Shown one piece after another: positions 45,756 through 55,214 of a stretch of 64,000 nucleotides of DNA. Position 1 is the first letter of the stretch, and the number at the start of each line of letters is the position of its first letter. Source of the stretch: Rhizobium oryziradicis (GTDB lineage: Bacteria; Pseudomonadota; Alphaproteobacteria; Rhizobiales; Rhizobiaceae); the NCBI RefSeq assembly GCF_001939045.1, contig NZ_MKIM01000027.1, positions 620,001 to 684,000 of the forward strand, given 5' to 3'. The position numbers and the translations under genes were made by a program. The notes beneath the pieces are model-generated. The model did no database searches and was not told the DNA's origin. It worked only from the letters and a program-made list of their open reading frames with translations.

Positions 45756-47849
45756 CTACTGGCTCGGCGTAATTCCTTCCAAAAAATGATTGAGGATATA
45801 CTTGTCGAACCGTGACAAGCTCTGGATCGCAAAGAGGCGCTCCAAGCCGATGGCATTAAATTTGACGATGGCGTCCCTGACATTCAAAGCGCTGTCAGCC
45901 AGATCAATCACCCCGCTATCCTGAAGCTTCCTCGATATCATCCTTGGAAGACCGTACTCCTCGAGATGATATACGGTTCCCGGACGGAAGGCTCTGCTTA
46001 GTCGCGCGATGAAACGGGACACATCGACATTTGGATTGATTATGATCTTGTACAACTCGCTCGCATCGCTGACGAGGGCCGAGAGCTTGAAGGTCACTGT
46101 CCTTTCAATCTGGAAAAACTCGTCGATCGTAATTCCTTGGGCGTTGAGGTTGGCAAGCAGTCGAGGAAGTGGGGTGCTCCAGTTCCTGTGTATCGCCTTT
46201 GTGACAACAATGATCTTACTGAACTGGGCCTCCCATCCCGTTTTCTTGAAGTCGATGAGCTTGTAGAGGATGTGCTCCCAGCGGTCGGGATCGTTCGAGT
46301 TGAGGTAGGCGAAACCGTTCCAGTTTTCGGGGTTGAACTTCATGTCCATCGCCAATGACAGGAGGAACGTGGAATCACTATCCTGAAGCACGTTATCTCG
46401 TTGAATCCTTGCCCATTCATCTCGACCGACTATGTCAATCATTGACCTCTTAAACTCGATAACTCGCTCCAGTTGTTCTGAGGTGAGGCGTGAGGCGTCT
46501 CGATCCTCGTCAAGATCACCGAGAATCTGCTCGGGAAACTCGATGGATAGCTGGGTCTCTTCGTCTTCCGGCGGTGGCTCGAGCAGATAGATGTCGCCAA
46601 CGAAATGCTTGAACATGCGGCCGCCACGGCCGATGATGTTTTTGTAAGTGAAGTCTTTCAGCTTCGTCGTGCCGACCCGATTGCGCCAGATGACCACGTT
46701 CTGCGCTGAGGTGTTTACTCCTTCGATAATCGATGAGGTTGAAACGATGTGATCCAGCCCGCGCTCTTGCTCGAAAAGCTTGACCTGAATTTGGGTTAGG
46801 CACCGATGCATACTGCCATTGTGGACACCCAGTCCACGATCAATGACGTCAGGTAGTTGCCATTCCTTTCGGTAATTCGTTCTAAGCCAGTTCGCGAAGT
46901 GTCGGGTCAGGGGACGCTCCACGGGCGTCATTCGCGTCTTAACGAGGTCGCATACCTTCCTGATGTCGACGTAGGTTCCCGCGTAAATAAGAGACTTCGC
47001 TTTCCGAGGCCCGATAATCTCGATGAGTTTATCACCCTTCTTTCCTTCGTCGCCGTCTATTTCTCGATAAAGATCGTGCTTGTTCAGATATACAGTGTTG
47101 AAGTTCAGGAGTTCAACGAACTCCATGTCGTCGGTGAAGACGCTACGGCCAAGGGTTTTGACATTGGGAGCTAGATAGTAGCGCTGATCCGCTTTGGCAG
47201 ACAGTTTCATGATCGCCTTGACAAGTGCGGGTGATCGAGTCTTGTCGTGTTTCGCGCTCGCTTTGTAGAACTCGTCGACGACCAACAGGTCTATCCTATC
47301 GAGCTTATTGAGATAGCCAAAGGCTCGTTCCTGGGGAAAAATGAGGATGTTGCTGTCACCCAATGGTGTATCCGGCGCGGTTATTACTGCATAGTTGCGT
47401 CCGAATTTGCGGAATATGCGTCTGCGTGTTTCGTCCATCAGCGCGATTGTCGGAACAATGATGACAACCGTTTTAGGCTGCCGCGCTGCGATAAATGCAT
47501 CGATTATGAAACTCTTGCCAAAACTCGTCGGAGCGCTGACCGCGAGATCTGTTCCTTCTAGGAGCTTCTTTAGGATGTAGGATTGCTCCCTGTGAAGGGT
47601 CGCTTTTGTCCCGCCTACATCGACCGCGAAAGCCTCGGCGAGAAACCTTTGATCCCAACTACCGCGAGTCACCTCCATATAAGGGAAAAGTCCGGTCGCG
47701 CGTATCATATGATTGACGAGCTCGGGGAATTCCCTTTTGCCTTCGCCCATCGACGCTAGCAGCCTGATGAGCAGGTTGCGGGCCGCGACTTCATCGCCGC
47801 GCTGTATATGTGCATTGATTTCTTGGCATGTTGTGAATACTTCCATCAC
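45756..47849 (-). CDS. hamB: HamB, helicase of a Hachiman defence system
   Basis: A 697-aa superfamily 2 helicase. Walker A SAPTSFGKS (105-113), IVPTIALMDETRRR, DExx box VVDEFYKAS (Asp192-Glu-Phe-Tyr) and motif VI NIIGRGGRMFKH (407-411) are intact. Its ATG overlaps the HamA stop (ATGA). The pairing with a DUF1837 protein upstream is the defining arrangement of Hachiman (AbpAB in E. coli). In that system HamB senses altered DNA and releases the HamA nuclease. The stop is at 45756-45758. Confidence 0.87.
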   Translation of the reverse strand: MMEVFTTCQEINAHIQRGDEVAARNLLIRLLASMGEGKREFPELVNHMIRATGLFPYMEVTRGSWDQRFLAEAFAVDVGGTKATLHREQSYILKKLLEGTDLAVSAPTSFGKSFIIDAFIAARQPKTVVIIVPTIALMDETRRRIFRKFGRNYAVITAPDTPLGDSNILIFPQERAFGYLNKLDRIDLLVVDEFYKASAKHDKTRSPALVKAIMKLSAKADQRYYLAPNVKTLGRSVFTDDMEFVELLNFNTVYLNKHDLYREIDGDEGKKGDKLIEIIGPRKAKSLIYAGTYVDIRKVCDLVKTRMTPVERPLTRHFANWLRTNYRKEWQLPDVIDRGLGVHNGSMHRCLTQIQVKLFEQERGLDHIVSTSSIIEGVNTSAQNVVIWRNRVGTTKLKDFTYKNIIGRGGRMFKHFVGDIYLLEPPPEDEETQLSIEFPEQILGDLDEDRDASRLTSEQLERVIEFKRSMIDIVGRDEWARIQRDNVLQDSDSTFLLSLAMDMKFNPENWNGFAYLNSNDPDRWEHILYKLIDFKKTGWEAQFSKIIVVTKAIHRNWSTPLPRLLANLNAQGITIDEFFQIERTVTFKLSALVSDASELYKIIINPNVDVSRFIARLSRAFRPGTVYHLEEYGLPRMISRKLQDSGVIDLADSALNVRDAIVKFNAIGLERLFAIQSLSRFDKYILNHFLEGITPSQ

Positions 47850-48871
47850 GCCTGCTCCTTGTAGAAGGAGACGTTCTTCGTGAACGCGTCGACGATAATT
47901 TGCTTATCCGGAACTGGGAAAAGTATCAGATGAAACTTGATTTCTTTGTATTTATAAACGCCGCTGGATTTTCCGATTTGTTTGGAAAAGTAAGCCTCCG
48001 CTCTTTCCCTGTGGTGTTCGATCAGCTCGTCCTTGTACGCTTTCGACATTTCGGTTTTGCCCGAAGTGATGGAGCATTCATGCAGGAGCATGATGGGAAC
48101 GTGAATGCGCGAACGTAGCTCATCTATGGAGGACCGAGCATCCAATACCGATTTTATTCTCGCGACCAATGCCGGGTCAATTGAAAGCAGATCAAGGTCC
48201 GCAATGTTGGTGATGATAGTATTTTCTTTTTTCAGCTTAGAGGTCGACAACATCTCGAACACTGAACTGACAACTGCGTTCAAACGAGCGTCCGCTATCG
48301 ACTTGTAGAATTTCGCCTCCCCGAACCAGAGCTGAAAGTCGGTACCGTCGATAACAATGTGGACGCTATCGGCACCTTTCGCATTGTCTTGGGAGTTCTG
48401 TTTATAGAAAATCTTTGGAACTACTGGCAAAGCGTTGAAGTGGTGCCGCATGACGCCGTAGAGGAAAATCTCGGCTATCTCGCTTCCCTGACCCGCGATA
48501 TCGTTATCACTCAGTCTTAGATTTTTCGCCGCGGCGAGTAACGCGCTGTGGCTCTGGTCTTGCAGTGCCATCCTCTCGCGCTGTGAGAGCGCCGTCTGCG
48601 CCACGTTGTCCCAGAGGTAACTCTGAAACTTCTTAAAGCGCCATGATCCATCCTCGAAATCATTGAAGAAGGAAAGGTAACGCTTGTTGAGGGCCGCTTT
48701 CAAGTCAGCCACAGTTGTGACGTCTGCTAAAGCCTCGTCGATCAAAGTTTCGAAACTGAATTTTGTCAAAGTGTCACGGTCCGATGTGCTTATCGGTGAA
48801 CATCTCAGCAGACGCTCACTTTTAAGCAAGTTAAAGTTGTTTCTGTACACAGAAAAAACTCTCGATGTCAT
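47846..48871 (-). CDS. hamA: HamA, DUF1837 nuclease of a Hachiman defence system
   Basis: A 341-aa protein with the DUF1837 pattern: SEIAEIFLYGVMRHHF, then Asp168 in GADSVHIVIDG and E-x-K in WFGEAKFYKS (Glu185, Lys187), a PD-(D/E)XK-type nuclease centre. In characterised Hachiman systems HamA degrades DNA when HamB is triggered. It is the upstream gene of the pair. The promoter should lie in the 48872-49020 region, which has no gene of its own. Confidence 0.87.
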   Translation of the reverse strand: MTSRVFSVYRNNFNLLKSERLLRCSPISTSDRDTLTKFSFETLIDEALADVTTVADLKAALNKRYLSFFNDFEDGSWRFKKFQSYLWDNVAQTALSQRERMALQDQSHSALLAAAKNLRLSDNDIAGQGSEIAEIFLYGVMRHHFNALPVVPKIFYKQNSQDNAKGADSVHIVIDGTDFQLWFGEAKFYKSIADARLNAVVSSVFEMLSTSKLKKENTIITNIADLDLLSIDPALVARIKSVLDARSSIDELRSRIHVPIMLLHECSITSGKTEMSKAYKDELIEHHRERAEAYFSKQIGKSSGVYKYKEIKFHLILFPVPDKQIIVDAFTKNVSFYKEQA

Positions 48872-49018
48872 CTTCCCGCTCGCTCGGGGCCATTCAGCGG
48901 GACATCACTACAGCCGAACCTAGAAATTCTCAGAGAAAATGCCGGCAATGGGCCGGCGGAGGAAATGATTGCCGCTTCGAGCCCTCCAATTGGCCATTTG
49001 GACCGACTTTTCGTTTTC

Positions 49019-49346
49019 CTAAAAGCTGACGGTCCATCCCACCAGCCGCAAGACGGAAACCGGGTGGAAGCGTACTGACAGAATCCTAGCGATCCTACCA
49101 TCGCTTGCGCGGTCAGTAACCTTCACGGGAAGGCGCGCCATGTTTGCGTGGTAGAACGAGATTTGTGTAAGCCCCGCGTCGTCCGTGACTCCGGTAAAGT
49201 CAGTCCACTCATCCCTAAGATCGTCGCACAGCAAAATCGGATCGGCAGACGCAATGTGATCGACAATCGCCCCAAAGCTTGACCTGGCATCGAGGGCAGT
49301 CTGTCCAGCAGCGAATTCCCCTTTTTCGCTGGTAACTGGGGTTCAA
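49019..49346 (-). pseudogene. Broken frame between the two defence modules
   Basis: An open stretch of about 108 codons lacks an ATG and follows directly on an in-frame TGA. It reads SSFGAIVDHIASADPILLCDDLRDEWTDFTGVTDDAGLTQISFYHANM, which has the look of the C-terminal CDD..ADF..ISFYH segment of helicase-type defence proteins, then drifts into unrelated sequence. It is probably the remnant of a replaced module. Confidence 0.4.
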
Positions 49347-49452
49347 TGAGGCACTGGTGATTATGGCTGGTGGCATTTGCCACCGAAGTTCGAAGTTTTG
49401 TTCGGTTCGTTGATCGTCTTCGGGAGGTGGTCATCGATTATCGCCGTTTCGG

Positions 49453-51525
49453 CTACCGCGCTGCAACGAAACCTTCATCCTTAACGCGGGCAAGCAGCTT
49501 CATTGCGTGGAGTGCTTGGGAATCTGTCGGGAGGCGTTGTGGAATTGTCGCGCATATCTGAACGACCTGCAGATCCTTTGGCGTCAGACGCTTCTTCGCC
49601 CGTCCCCATTCCAGTACTTTAGACCAATAAGCGCCACCAAGCGTAACTGCTTCGCTCTGTGCATTGATGCCATTGGTCAGGGCTCTTTCCGAACGAGCAT
49701 CGCGCATATTCGTTCGCGCGCTTTCGATCAAGACGAGGCAGCTTTCGAGGCTTTCGCCATATTGGAGTTGCTCGGATTTCAGACGATTCCAGCAAGCCTG
49801 CTGCTTCGCCCATTCCGACATGTTGCGAACGCCTGCAGGTGGGTGGGTGATCACATGATGGGCCGCAGCAGCCGCGGTCAGTAGAGCATCAACCAGTGCG
49901 TCCGGAACGATCTGGCGGCGCCAGATCGTGTCGAGATCGAGCACTTCCTTCTCGTTATTCGCATCATGGAACAGCTTGGCCATGGCGTACGTCACGACGT
50001 TCGCGCGATACCCGCCTTCGTACCATGGCTGCTTGGGGACTTCTGTTTCAAGTTTTCTGAAAATCAGGGCCTTCGAGATCAGGCGCTTGTACCAAAGGTC
50101 ATCGTATTTTGCGTCACTCTTTGACCAACTATCGCCGATCTCCCTCGCGAATTCTGCAAAGTTCTTCTGTGCGCCGCGCGACACGATGTGGGGCTGTCCC
50201 GATGCTGAGAACACGAACTTGGCCAAGTCCGTTTTCGAGAAAAGTCTGGCCTTGGGAAATTCGAGGTCGAATTTCTTCTGCTGTGGCGGTTTGAGCTTTG
50301 CCCGCTCATTGATGTACTGGCCGCGCGATCGTTCGTAAAACCATTTGCTGTCATGCCGCTCGTTATCGGGTGCGGCGAAGATCGCACCGCGCGAAATCTG
50401 CTCCATGCGCACATGGAACGGATGATTGGAGAAGAAGTCTGCTGCGTTGACCTTGTTCTGGGTGTTGGCAAATTCGGAGATTTTCGGGACGATCTCTTCC
50501 GATCTGTCCGGCGGGACTACGGTCAGCTTCATCTGCACAAACACCCGCTCAAGCTGGTCCTTCGCCGACCTGAGCGAAGCGTGGATCGACCCCGTTGTCT
50601 GTGCACCGTTCACGATTTGCAGATTATTGATCGATGAGATCGCGAAGCCAGCGGACGTTCGAACGCAGGTCACCTCATCGGCAGTGGCGGAGAGGCCGTT
50701 ATTGTAGGGGAAGAACAGTTCCGGAGCGTCCTTGATCGTCTTCTGGATACCCTTATTGGTCTTCGCGCGTGCCTGGAGGAAAGATCGGACGTTCGCCTCC
50801 AGCAGCCGGGCACCCCATCTATCGTAGATGTTCGCGAGCTGGTGGCCGGGAACTATCATCAGGTAGCTCTCGAGGGCTGCGTCGTCTTGGGAGGCTTTCA
50901 GGGCGGGGAGAGCGCCACCGAAGTCCTTTTCGAAATCGATGAGCATATCGGCGCGAGACTGACCCAAGCGCTCGTAACGTTCGAAGCGAGCGAGGTCCCA
51001 TACCGAGTAGGTTATGGGGATTTGTTCCTTGTTATCCAGCTTTACCGTGTCATCGCGCCCGACATATCGCCTGTTCGAAACCAGGATAAGTTTGACTTTC
51101 GACACATGCTGCCACGTGGCAATTATCAGATCGGATACTTGGAAGGCGGGATTGACCTCATTGAGACCATCCCGGAATTTTTCGGAGCGTGCTTTGCCAA
51201 GGAACCGGATCAATGGATTGAGGAGAGGCGCGAGTTCGCTTTTTCCAAATGTCCGGACCTCGTCGGAATCGACAAAATCGCATATTATGAGCCCAAGGGT
51301 GCCGTCATTGTCTCGTGGGTCGCCGGAATATCCATCAATGCGGATCTTTTTCCCGCCGTCGGTATCCTGAAAAAAGGCCCGGTCGGCAGCTTCCAGTTCG
51401 CCAGCTTCCGTCAGCCTTTCAGCCATTCTGTCGAAGAATGCCTCGATCATGAGGATGCCGCTTGTGTCGGCTTCGCGACGGACGTCTGCCATCAGGTTCT
51501 GATGATATTCCTCAAGCTCGCTCAT
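49453..51525 (-). CDS. AIPR (abortive infection phage resistance) protein
   Basis: A 690-aa protein with the AIPR domain: FFPYNNGLSATADEV, FAISSINNLQIVNGAQTTGSIHAS and later IPKISEFANTQNKVNAADFFSNHPFHVRMEQ. This block is shared by bacterial AIPR proteins that accompany restriction-like systems. The ATG at 51525 (MSELEEYHQNL) overlaps the end of the upstream gene by 14 bases; an earlier ATG would overlap more. It is last in the five-gene operon. Its biochemical role is not known to me; an effector or DNA-processing role is inferred from context. Confidence 0.85.
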   Translation of the reverse strand: MSELEEYHQNLMADVRREADTSGILMIEAFFDRMAERLTEAGELEAADRAFFQDTDGGKKIRIDGYSGDPRDNDGTLGLIICDFVDSDEVRTFGKSELAPLLNPLIRFLGKARSEKFRDGLNEVNPAFQVSDLIIATWQHVSKVKLILVSNRRYVGRDDTVKLDNKEQIPITYSVWDLARFERYERLGQSRADMLIDFEKDFGGALPALKASQDDAALESYLMIVPGHQLANIYDRWGARLLEANVRSFLQARAKTNKGIQKTIKDAPELFFPYNNGLSATADEVTCVRTSAGFAISSINNLQIVNGAQTTGSIHASLRSAKDQLERVFVQMKLTVVPPDRSEEIVPKISEFANTQNKVNAADFFSNHPFHVRMEQISRGAIFAAPDNERHDSKWFYERSRGQYINERAKLKPPQQKKFDLEFPKARLFSKTDLAKFVFSASGQPHIVSRGAQKNFAEFAREIGDSWSKSDAKYDDLWYKRLISKALIFRKLETEVPKQPWYEGGYRANVVTYAMAKLFHDANNEKEVLDLDTIWRRQIVPDALVDALLTAAAAAHHVITHPPAGVRNMSEWAKQQACWNRLKSEQLQYGESLESCLVLIESARTNMRDARSERALTNGINAQSEAVTLGGAYWSKVLEWGRAKKRLTPKDLQVVQICATIPQRLPTDSQALHAMKLLARVKDEGFVAAR

Positions 51526-52492
51526 CAGGCCCTTCCTCAAACAGCGTTGCACGTACAGTTGCCCAGTCCGTATTGAAGGGCGCACAGGCATCAAGAGAGA
51601 GGGAATAGCTCAAGTTCGACACTCCAAGAGGAACTGGCACCGCCAGCCTGGGGAAGGGATCCTCCACCGCGAAAAATTCGGCCTCGGATGCCTGCCAATG
51701 CCAAGCTGAGTAGTCATGCATCGGATCATATCCGGCATCTGCCAGTCGAAGATCAAACTGCGGGATAACGGATGGTGCAGTGCGCTCCAGTATTCTCGCC
51801 AACGCGGCCACATGGTCGGCAAGCGTCAAACCGTTCGGTGATTGAACCTTGTCGACCGTTAGAACGGCGAGCCAGAGCCTGCGGCCTTCAACCTCGGCAA
51901 GTTGATATTCGTTTGAGATCTTGACGAAAGGCTGCGCGGCTCCACGCCGCGCCTTTACCTCGATACAATCAGACCTCAGCTCGAAATCTTTCGGTGCCCC
52001 CGAAGGACCTGTCCACGTCTCGATTGCGGCCTTTGCTCCCATATTCTCAACGAGGAGCTTGAGTATCTTCAGTTCGCCGATGAGGCCCTTCTGCGCTTCT
52101 TCAGGGAGGAGGTCGTCCTTTCCGCCGCGAAGAAGGTGATGCCAGCGAAATGTACGTCCGATCGCCCTTTGGAGAGCCGCCGCTTCGTCTTCTGCCGTTT
52201 CCGCAGCCGTAACAACGTCCCGGCAGAGAGTTTCGAACAGTTCCACTTGGGCGGCATCGTTGAGACGGATGTATAGGATTGGCCCGCCCGGTAGTGTCTG
52301 GAAGTGAATGTCGAGGCTTCGGAGCATCGGCAGGTCGGGCAGCGGACTTGGCAACTGGGAAAGCTGCAACACCAAAGCTGCCTCTGATCGCGTGAGAACG
52401 GCCCAGAAAAAATTCCAGCGACCCGATGCGTTCACCCGTCTTGTATCGATCTTTCCTGCCTCCAGTCCGGCCCAAGGGGTATTACTCAGCAT
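51512..52492 (-). CDS. PD-(D/E)XK motif protein (DUF4420-type nuclease)
   Basis: A 326-aa protein. After an N-terminal domain with DIHFQTLPGGPILYIRL, a helical middle (EEAQKGLIGELKILKLLVE) leads to the nuclease core KDFELRSDCIEVKARRG, with Asp in KDFEL and E-x-K in IEVKA. It fits the PD-(D/E)XK family found beside Z1 helicases. ATG 52492 overlaps the Z1 stop by 11 bases. It is the probable DNA-cutting subunit of the module. Confidence 0.85.
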   Translation of the reverse strand: MLSNTPWAGLEAGKIDTRRVNASGRWNFFWAVLTRSEAALVLQLSQLPSPLPDLPMLRSLDIHFQTLPGGPILYIRLNDAAQVELFETLCRDVVTAAETAEDEAAALQRAIGRTFRWHHLLRGGKDDLLPEEAQKGLIGELKILKLLVENMGAKAAIETWTGPSGAPKDFELRSDCIEVKARRGAAQPFVKISNEYQLAEVEGRRLWLAVLTVDKVQSPNGLTLADHVAALARILERTAPSVIPQFDLRLADAGYDPMHDYSAWHWQASEAEFFAVEDPFPRLAVPVPLGVSNLSYSLSLDACAPFNTDWATVRATLFEEGPDERA

Positions 52493-55214
52493 CACCTGGG
52501 ACCTCCTGCTCGACTTCTTCCTCTCCAAACATTTCCCGCATGCGTATGGTGTTGACGACGTAGTCGACCGTCCCTCCTTGGATATTCGAAGGAGGGAAGT
52601 AGATGCCCCATGCGAGCACATCCTCAGGAAGCCGTTGCTTGAGCTCTTCATCTCCAACCTCCGGCCGGACGAAACGGAGGATCATCAGGGGGCGTCGCCC
52701 TTCAATTTCGAAAAAGATCCGCGGAGGAAGCGTACCCGACGCAGGCTTGCCATGGGCGGCAATGTAATTGTCCTTGGCGGCGCTGATTTGATCTTCCGTC
52801 AGGCCTTCACGCTCATCACCCGGCGAGCCAACACGACGGCTCGTTCCGCTGATTGCAAGTGTTCCAGTCTTCAAGTTATCCAGCCCTACAGCACGGTTGA
52901 ACGGCTTCATCCGGAGGCCGTCGAGATCTAGCGAGTCGACGCTATCCTCTTTCTGCGCGCTTGCGAATAGAACGTCCCATTCCTTTAGTTCGGTTGCCGA
53001 ACGCGCCTCGATGTAATCACCCATCAAACGTGGATCGGTAAGCGGATCCGCGGTGTCCGTGCGGAATATGTTCAGAAAGTTGCGGATCAGTTCGACACTG
53101 ACACCCTTGAAAAGATGCCCACGGGGCCTTTCCTCGAGCGATACTCCGGAGGCCTTGATTGCCTTCGCCAGTGCGGTGCCCGCCGATCTGTTTCTCGCAA
53201 GCTGACCGACGTCGTTCTTGATGCGTGTTGTTTCTACGAGCCGGCCAGCCAATCCGACCCTTACGGGTATCTCCTTGCCGCTGCCCATCTTGTTGCGCGC
53301 GGTGACTATCAGGGTCTCTGGATGACTACGGACAGCTAGACCGAATTGCTCGGGCGTCGCCTTCACCAGTTCCATGCGCTTGAGCTGCGCCTGCAGATCT
53401 TCCATGGCCTCTTGGATGTGCGAGTACCAGCCGACCCCATCTGCTGGAATCCATAGCCTGCAAAGGTCCTCATACCCTGGCCTGTAACCAAACCACCGAC
53501 CCATTTGCATCAGCGTGTCGTACATCATGGAGTTTCGAAGGAAATAGCTCGTCGTCAGTCCTTCAAGTGTAAGGCCGCGTGAAAGCGAGAATCCCCCAAC
53601 TGCGATCACTGTGACGCCATGCTCGCTACCCTTCTCATAAACAAGCGCTTCCGAACGCTTCGAAGCATTCACCTCGATGACGCGCGCAGCAATCAATACT
53701 TCGTGTAGTCGGGCTTGGATCGCAGGCCAGCCCGCGTTCTCCAGATCTGCGTACTCTGTTTCCCAGATACGATGAAGGGCGGCGATTTCCGGGTTTGCGA
53801 GTGCAGCCCTGCCTTTGCCGGCGTCGACTGTCACGGCATCCCGGATACGACCGACAATGTCACTGATCCGCGACCGCAATTTCCCCTGGACGTCTGTGAA
53901 CCGCGAGACATTCACCAGCATCGAGGCATGGGATGCCTGCTGCCCTCTGATGTTGCGGATGGCGCGCGCGACCAGAAATGCCCGCACCGCATCAATGAGG
54001 CTTTCGGGCAGAGTATCGACCGAATGGTTGATCTTGTGCTTTATAGGAAAGATGTCCTCATTGTCGGCAATGAGCCGAACATGCTTAATACGTGCGTCAA
54101 TGAATACCTTCTGTGCGCCAAAGTAGTTTGAAGGCGCATCAAGGCCGATGATGAAGTGTCGGGGAAATAGGTCCTGCTTGAATGTCTCGTCGTCGGTGTC
54201 GGGATCGATCAGGATGTTCGCAAACGGGGTCGCCGTGTAACCAACGTAACAGCTTCTGTGGAAAAGTGACAGCAGTTCCCGGATCTGACCGTTGATTCGC
54301 GTAATCTCTTCCTTGCTGTAGGCAGTGTTGATAGAAGCGTTGTCAGCTTCATCGTCGATCAGCAGCATCGGCTGCTGCACCATCTGCGAGCCTTGGCTGA
54401 CTGAATGCTCCTTCAGCCACTCCAGCAGATTTTTCAGCGTACTCGAATTCTTCTTGATTACCAATACAACGGGAACATTGTACTGGCCTATCTGGCTGGT
54501 ATTGGTCGTCGCTGTCGCCTTGTTGAAGTCGCGCAAGGTGTTGGTGAGAGAGACCGGGAACTCTCGCTGATCGAAGGTGCCAACACCGATGATCTTCTGC
54601 CGCTGAGTCTTGTTCGCATGCGCAAGGCGACCGGTGTCCCGGCCAATGAATCCTTCGTCGATCCGCACCTGCGTCTGATTGCGAAGATTGTTATGGATCC
54701 CGGCGATTACAACGATTAGCCGGTATCCGGCGTCAGCCGCCTTGCAGATGAGCCCGGTGTAGTTCGCTGTCTTCCCGCTCTGGACATGGCCCACCACCAT
54801 TCCCCGGCGACCCCAAGGATTCAGGTTCCGTGGGTTTCCAAGCCTATCGAGCACGCGATCCGTGACTTCGTCGGTGGCGTCGATGACAGACTTGGGCAGA
54901 CCCTGGAGGCTAAGTAGCTGGCGATACCGGCCCCAGTAGAAGTTCCCGATCTCGCCGTTGATCTTCGCATCATGAAGCCACGGACGGAAATCTTCCGCGT
55001 CAACGATCGCGCCCAGCCCCATGCTGATGCCGTGTTTCTCTTCGATGAGGCGGGCAAGATCTTCAGCTTCGTCGGCGCTCACCTTCCCGGAAAACATCGG
55101 GGTATCGCGCAGTTGCGCGATAATGTCTCTGATCGACTGCGCTGTATGGGGACCCTGTTGCGAAGCCATGAACATTGCGGTCATGCCTTCAAGGCTGCTC
55201 AGTATCTGGTTCAT
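52482..55214 (-). CDS. Z1-domain superfamily 2 helicase
   Basis: A 910-aa ATPase. Walker A VVGHVQSGKTANYTG (141-153), Walker B LLIDDEADNASINT (Asp286-Asp-Glu-Ala), motif III GYTATPFANILIDP, and the late MMYDTLMQMGRWFGYRPGYEDLCRLW block are diagnostic of the Z1 family. The ATG overlaps the GHKL gene stop (ATGA), so the two are coupled. Z1 proteins are known from restriction-like clusters with MORC-type ATPases. Confidence 0.92.
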   Translation of the reverse strand: MNQILSSLEGMTAMFMASQQGPHTAQSIRDIIAQLRDTPMFSGKVSADEAEDLARLIEEKHGISMGLGAIVDAEDFRPWLHDAKINGEIGNFYWGRYRQLLSLQGLPKSVIDATDEVTDRVLDRLGNPRNLNPWGRRGMVVGHVQSGKTANYTGLICKAADAGYRLIVVIAGIHNNLRNQTQVRIDEGFIGRDTGRLAHANKTQRQKIIGVGTFDQREFPVSLTNTLRDFNKATATTNTSQIGQYNVPVVLVIKKNSSTLKNLLEWLKEHSVSQGSQMVQQPMLLIDDEADNASINTAYSKEEITRINGQIRELLSLFHRSCYVGYTATPFANILIDPDTDDETFKQDLFPRHFIIGLDAPSNYFGAQKVFIDARIKHVRLIADNEDIFPIKHKINHSVDTLPESLIDAVRAFLVARAIRNIRGQQASHASMLVNVSRFTDVQGKLRSRISDIVGRIRDAVTVDAGKGRAALANPEIAALHRIWETEYADLENAGWPAIQARLHEVLIAARVIEVNASKRSEALVYEKGSEHGVTVIAVGGFSLSRGLTLEGLTTSYFLRNSMMYDTLMQMGRWFGYRPGYEDLCRLWIPADGVGWYSHIQEAMEDLQAQLKRMELVKATPEQFGLAVRSHPETLIVTARNKMGSGKEIPVRVGLAGRLVETTRIKNDVGQLARNRSAGTALAKAIKASGVSLEERPRGHLFKGVSVELIRNFLNIFRTDTADPLTDPRLMGDYIEARSATELKEWDVLFASAQKEDSVDSLDLDGLRMKPFNRAVGLDNLKTGTLAISGTSRRVGSPGDEREGLTEDQISAAKDNYIAAHGKPASGTLPPRIFFEIEGRRPLMILRFVRPEVGDEELKQRLPEDVLAWGIYFPPSNIQGGTVDYVVNTIRMREMFGEEEVEQEVPGDAE

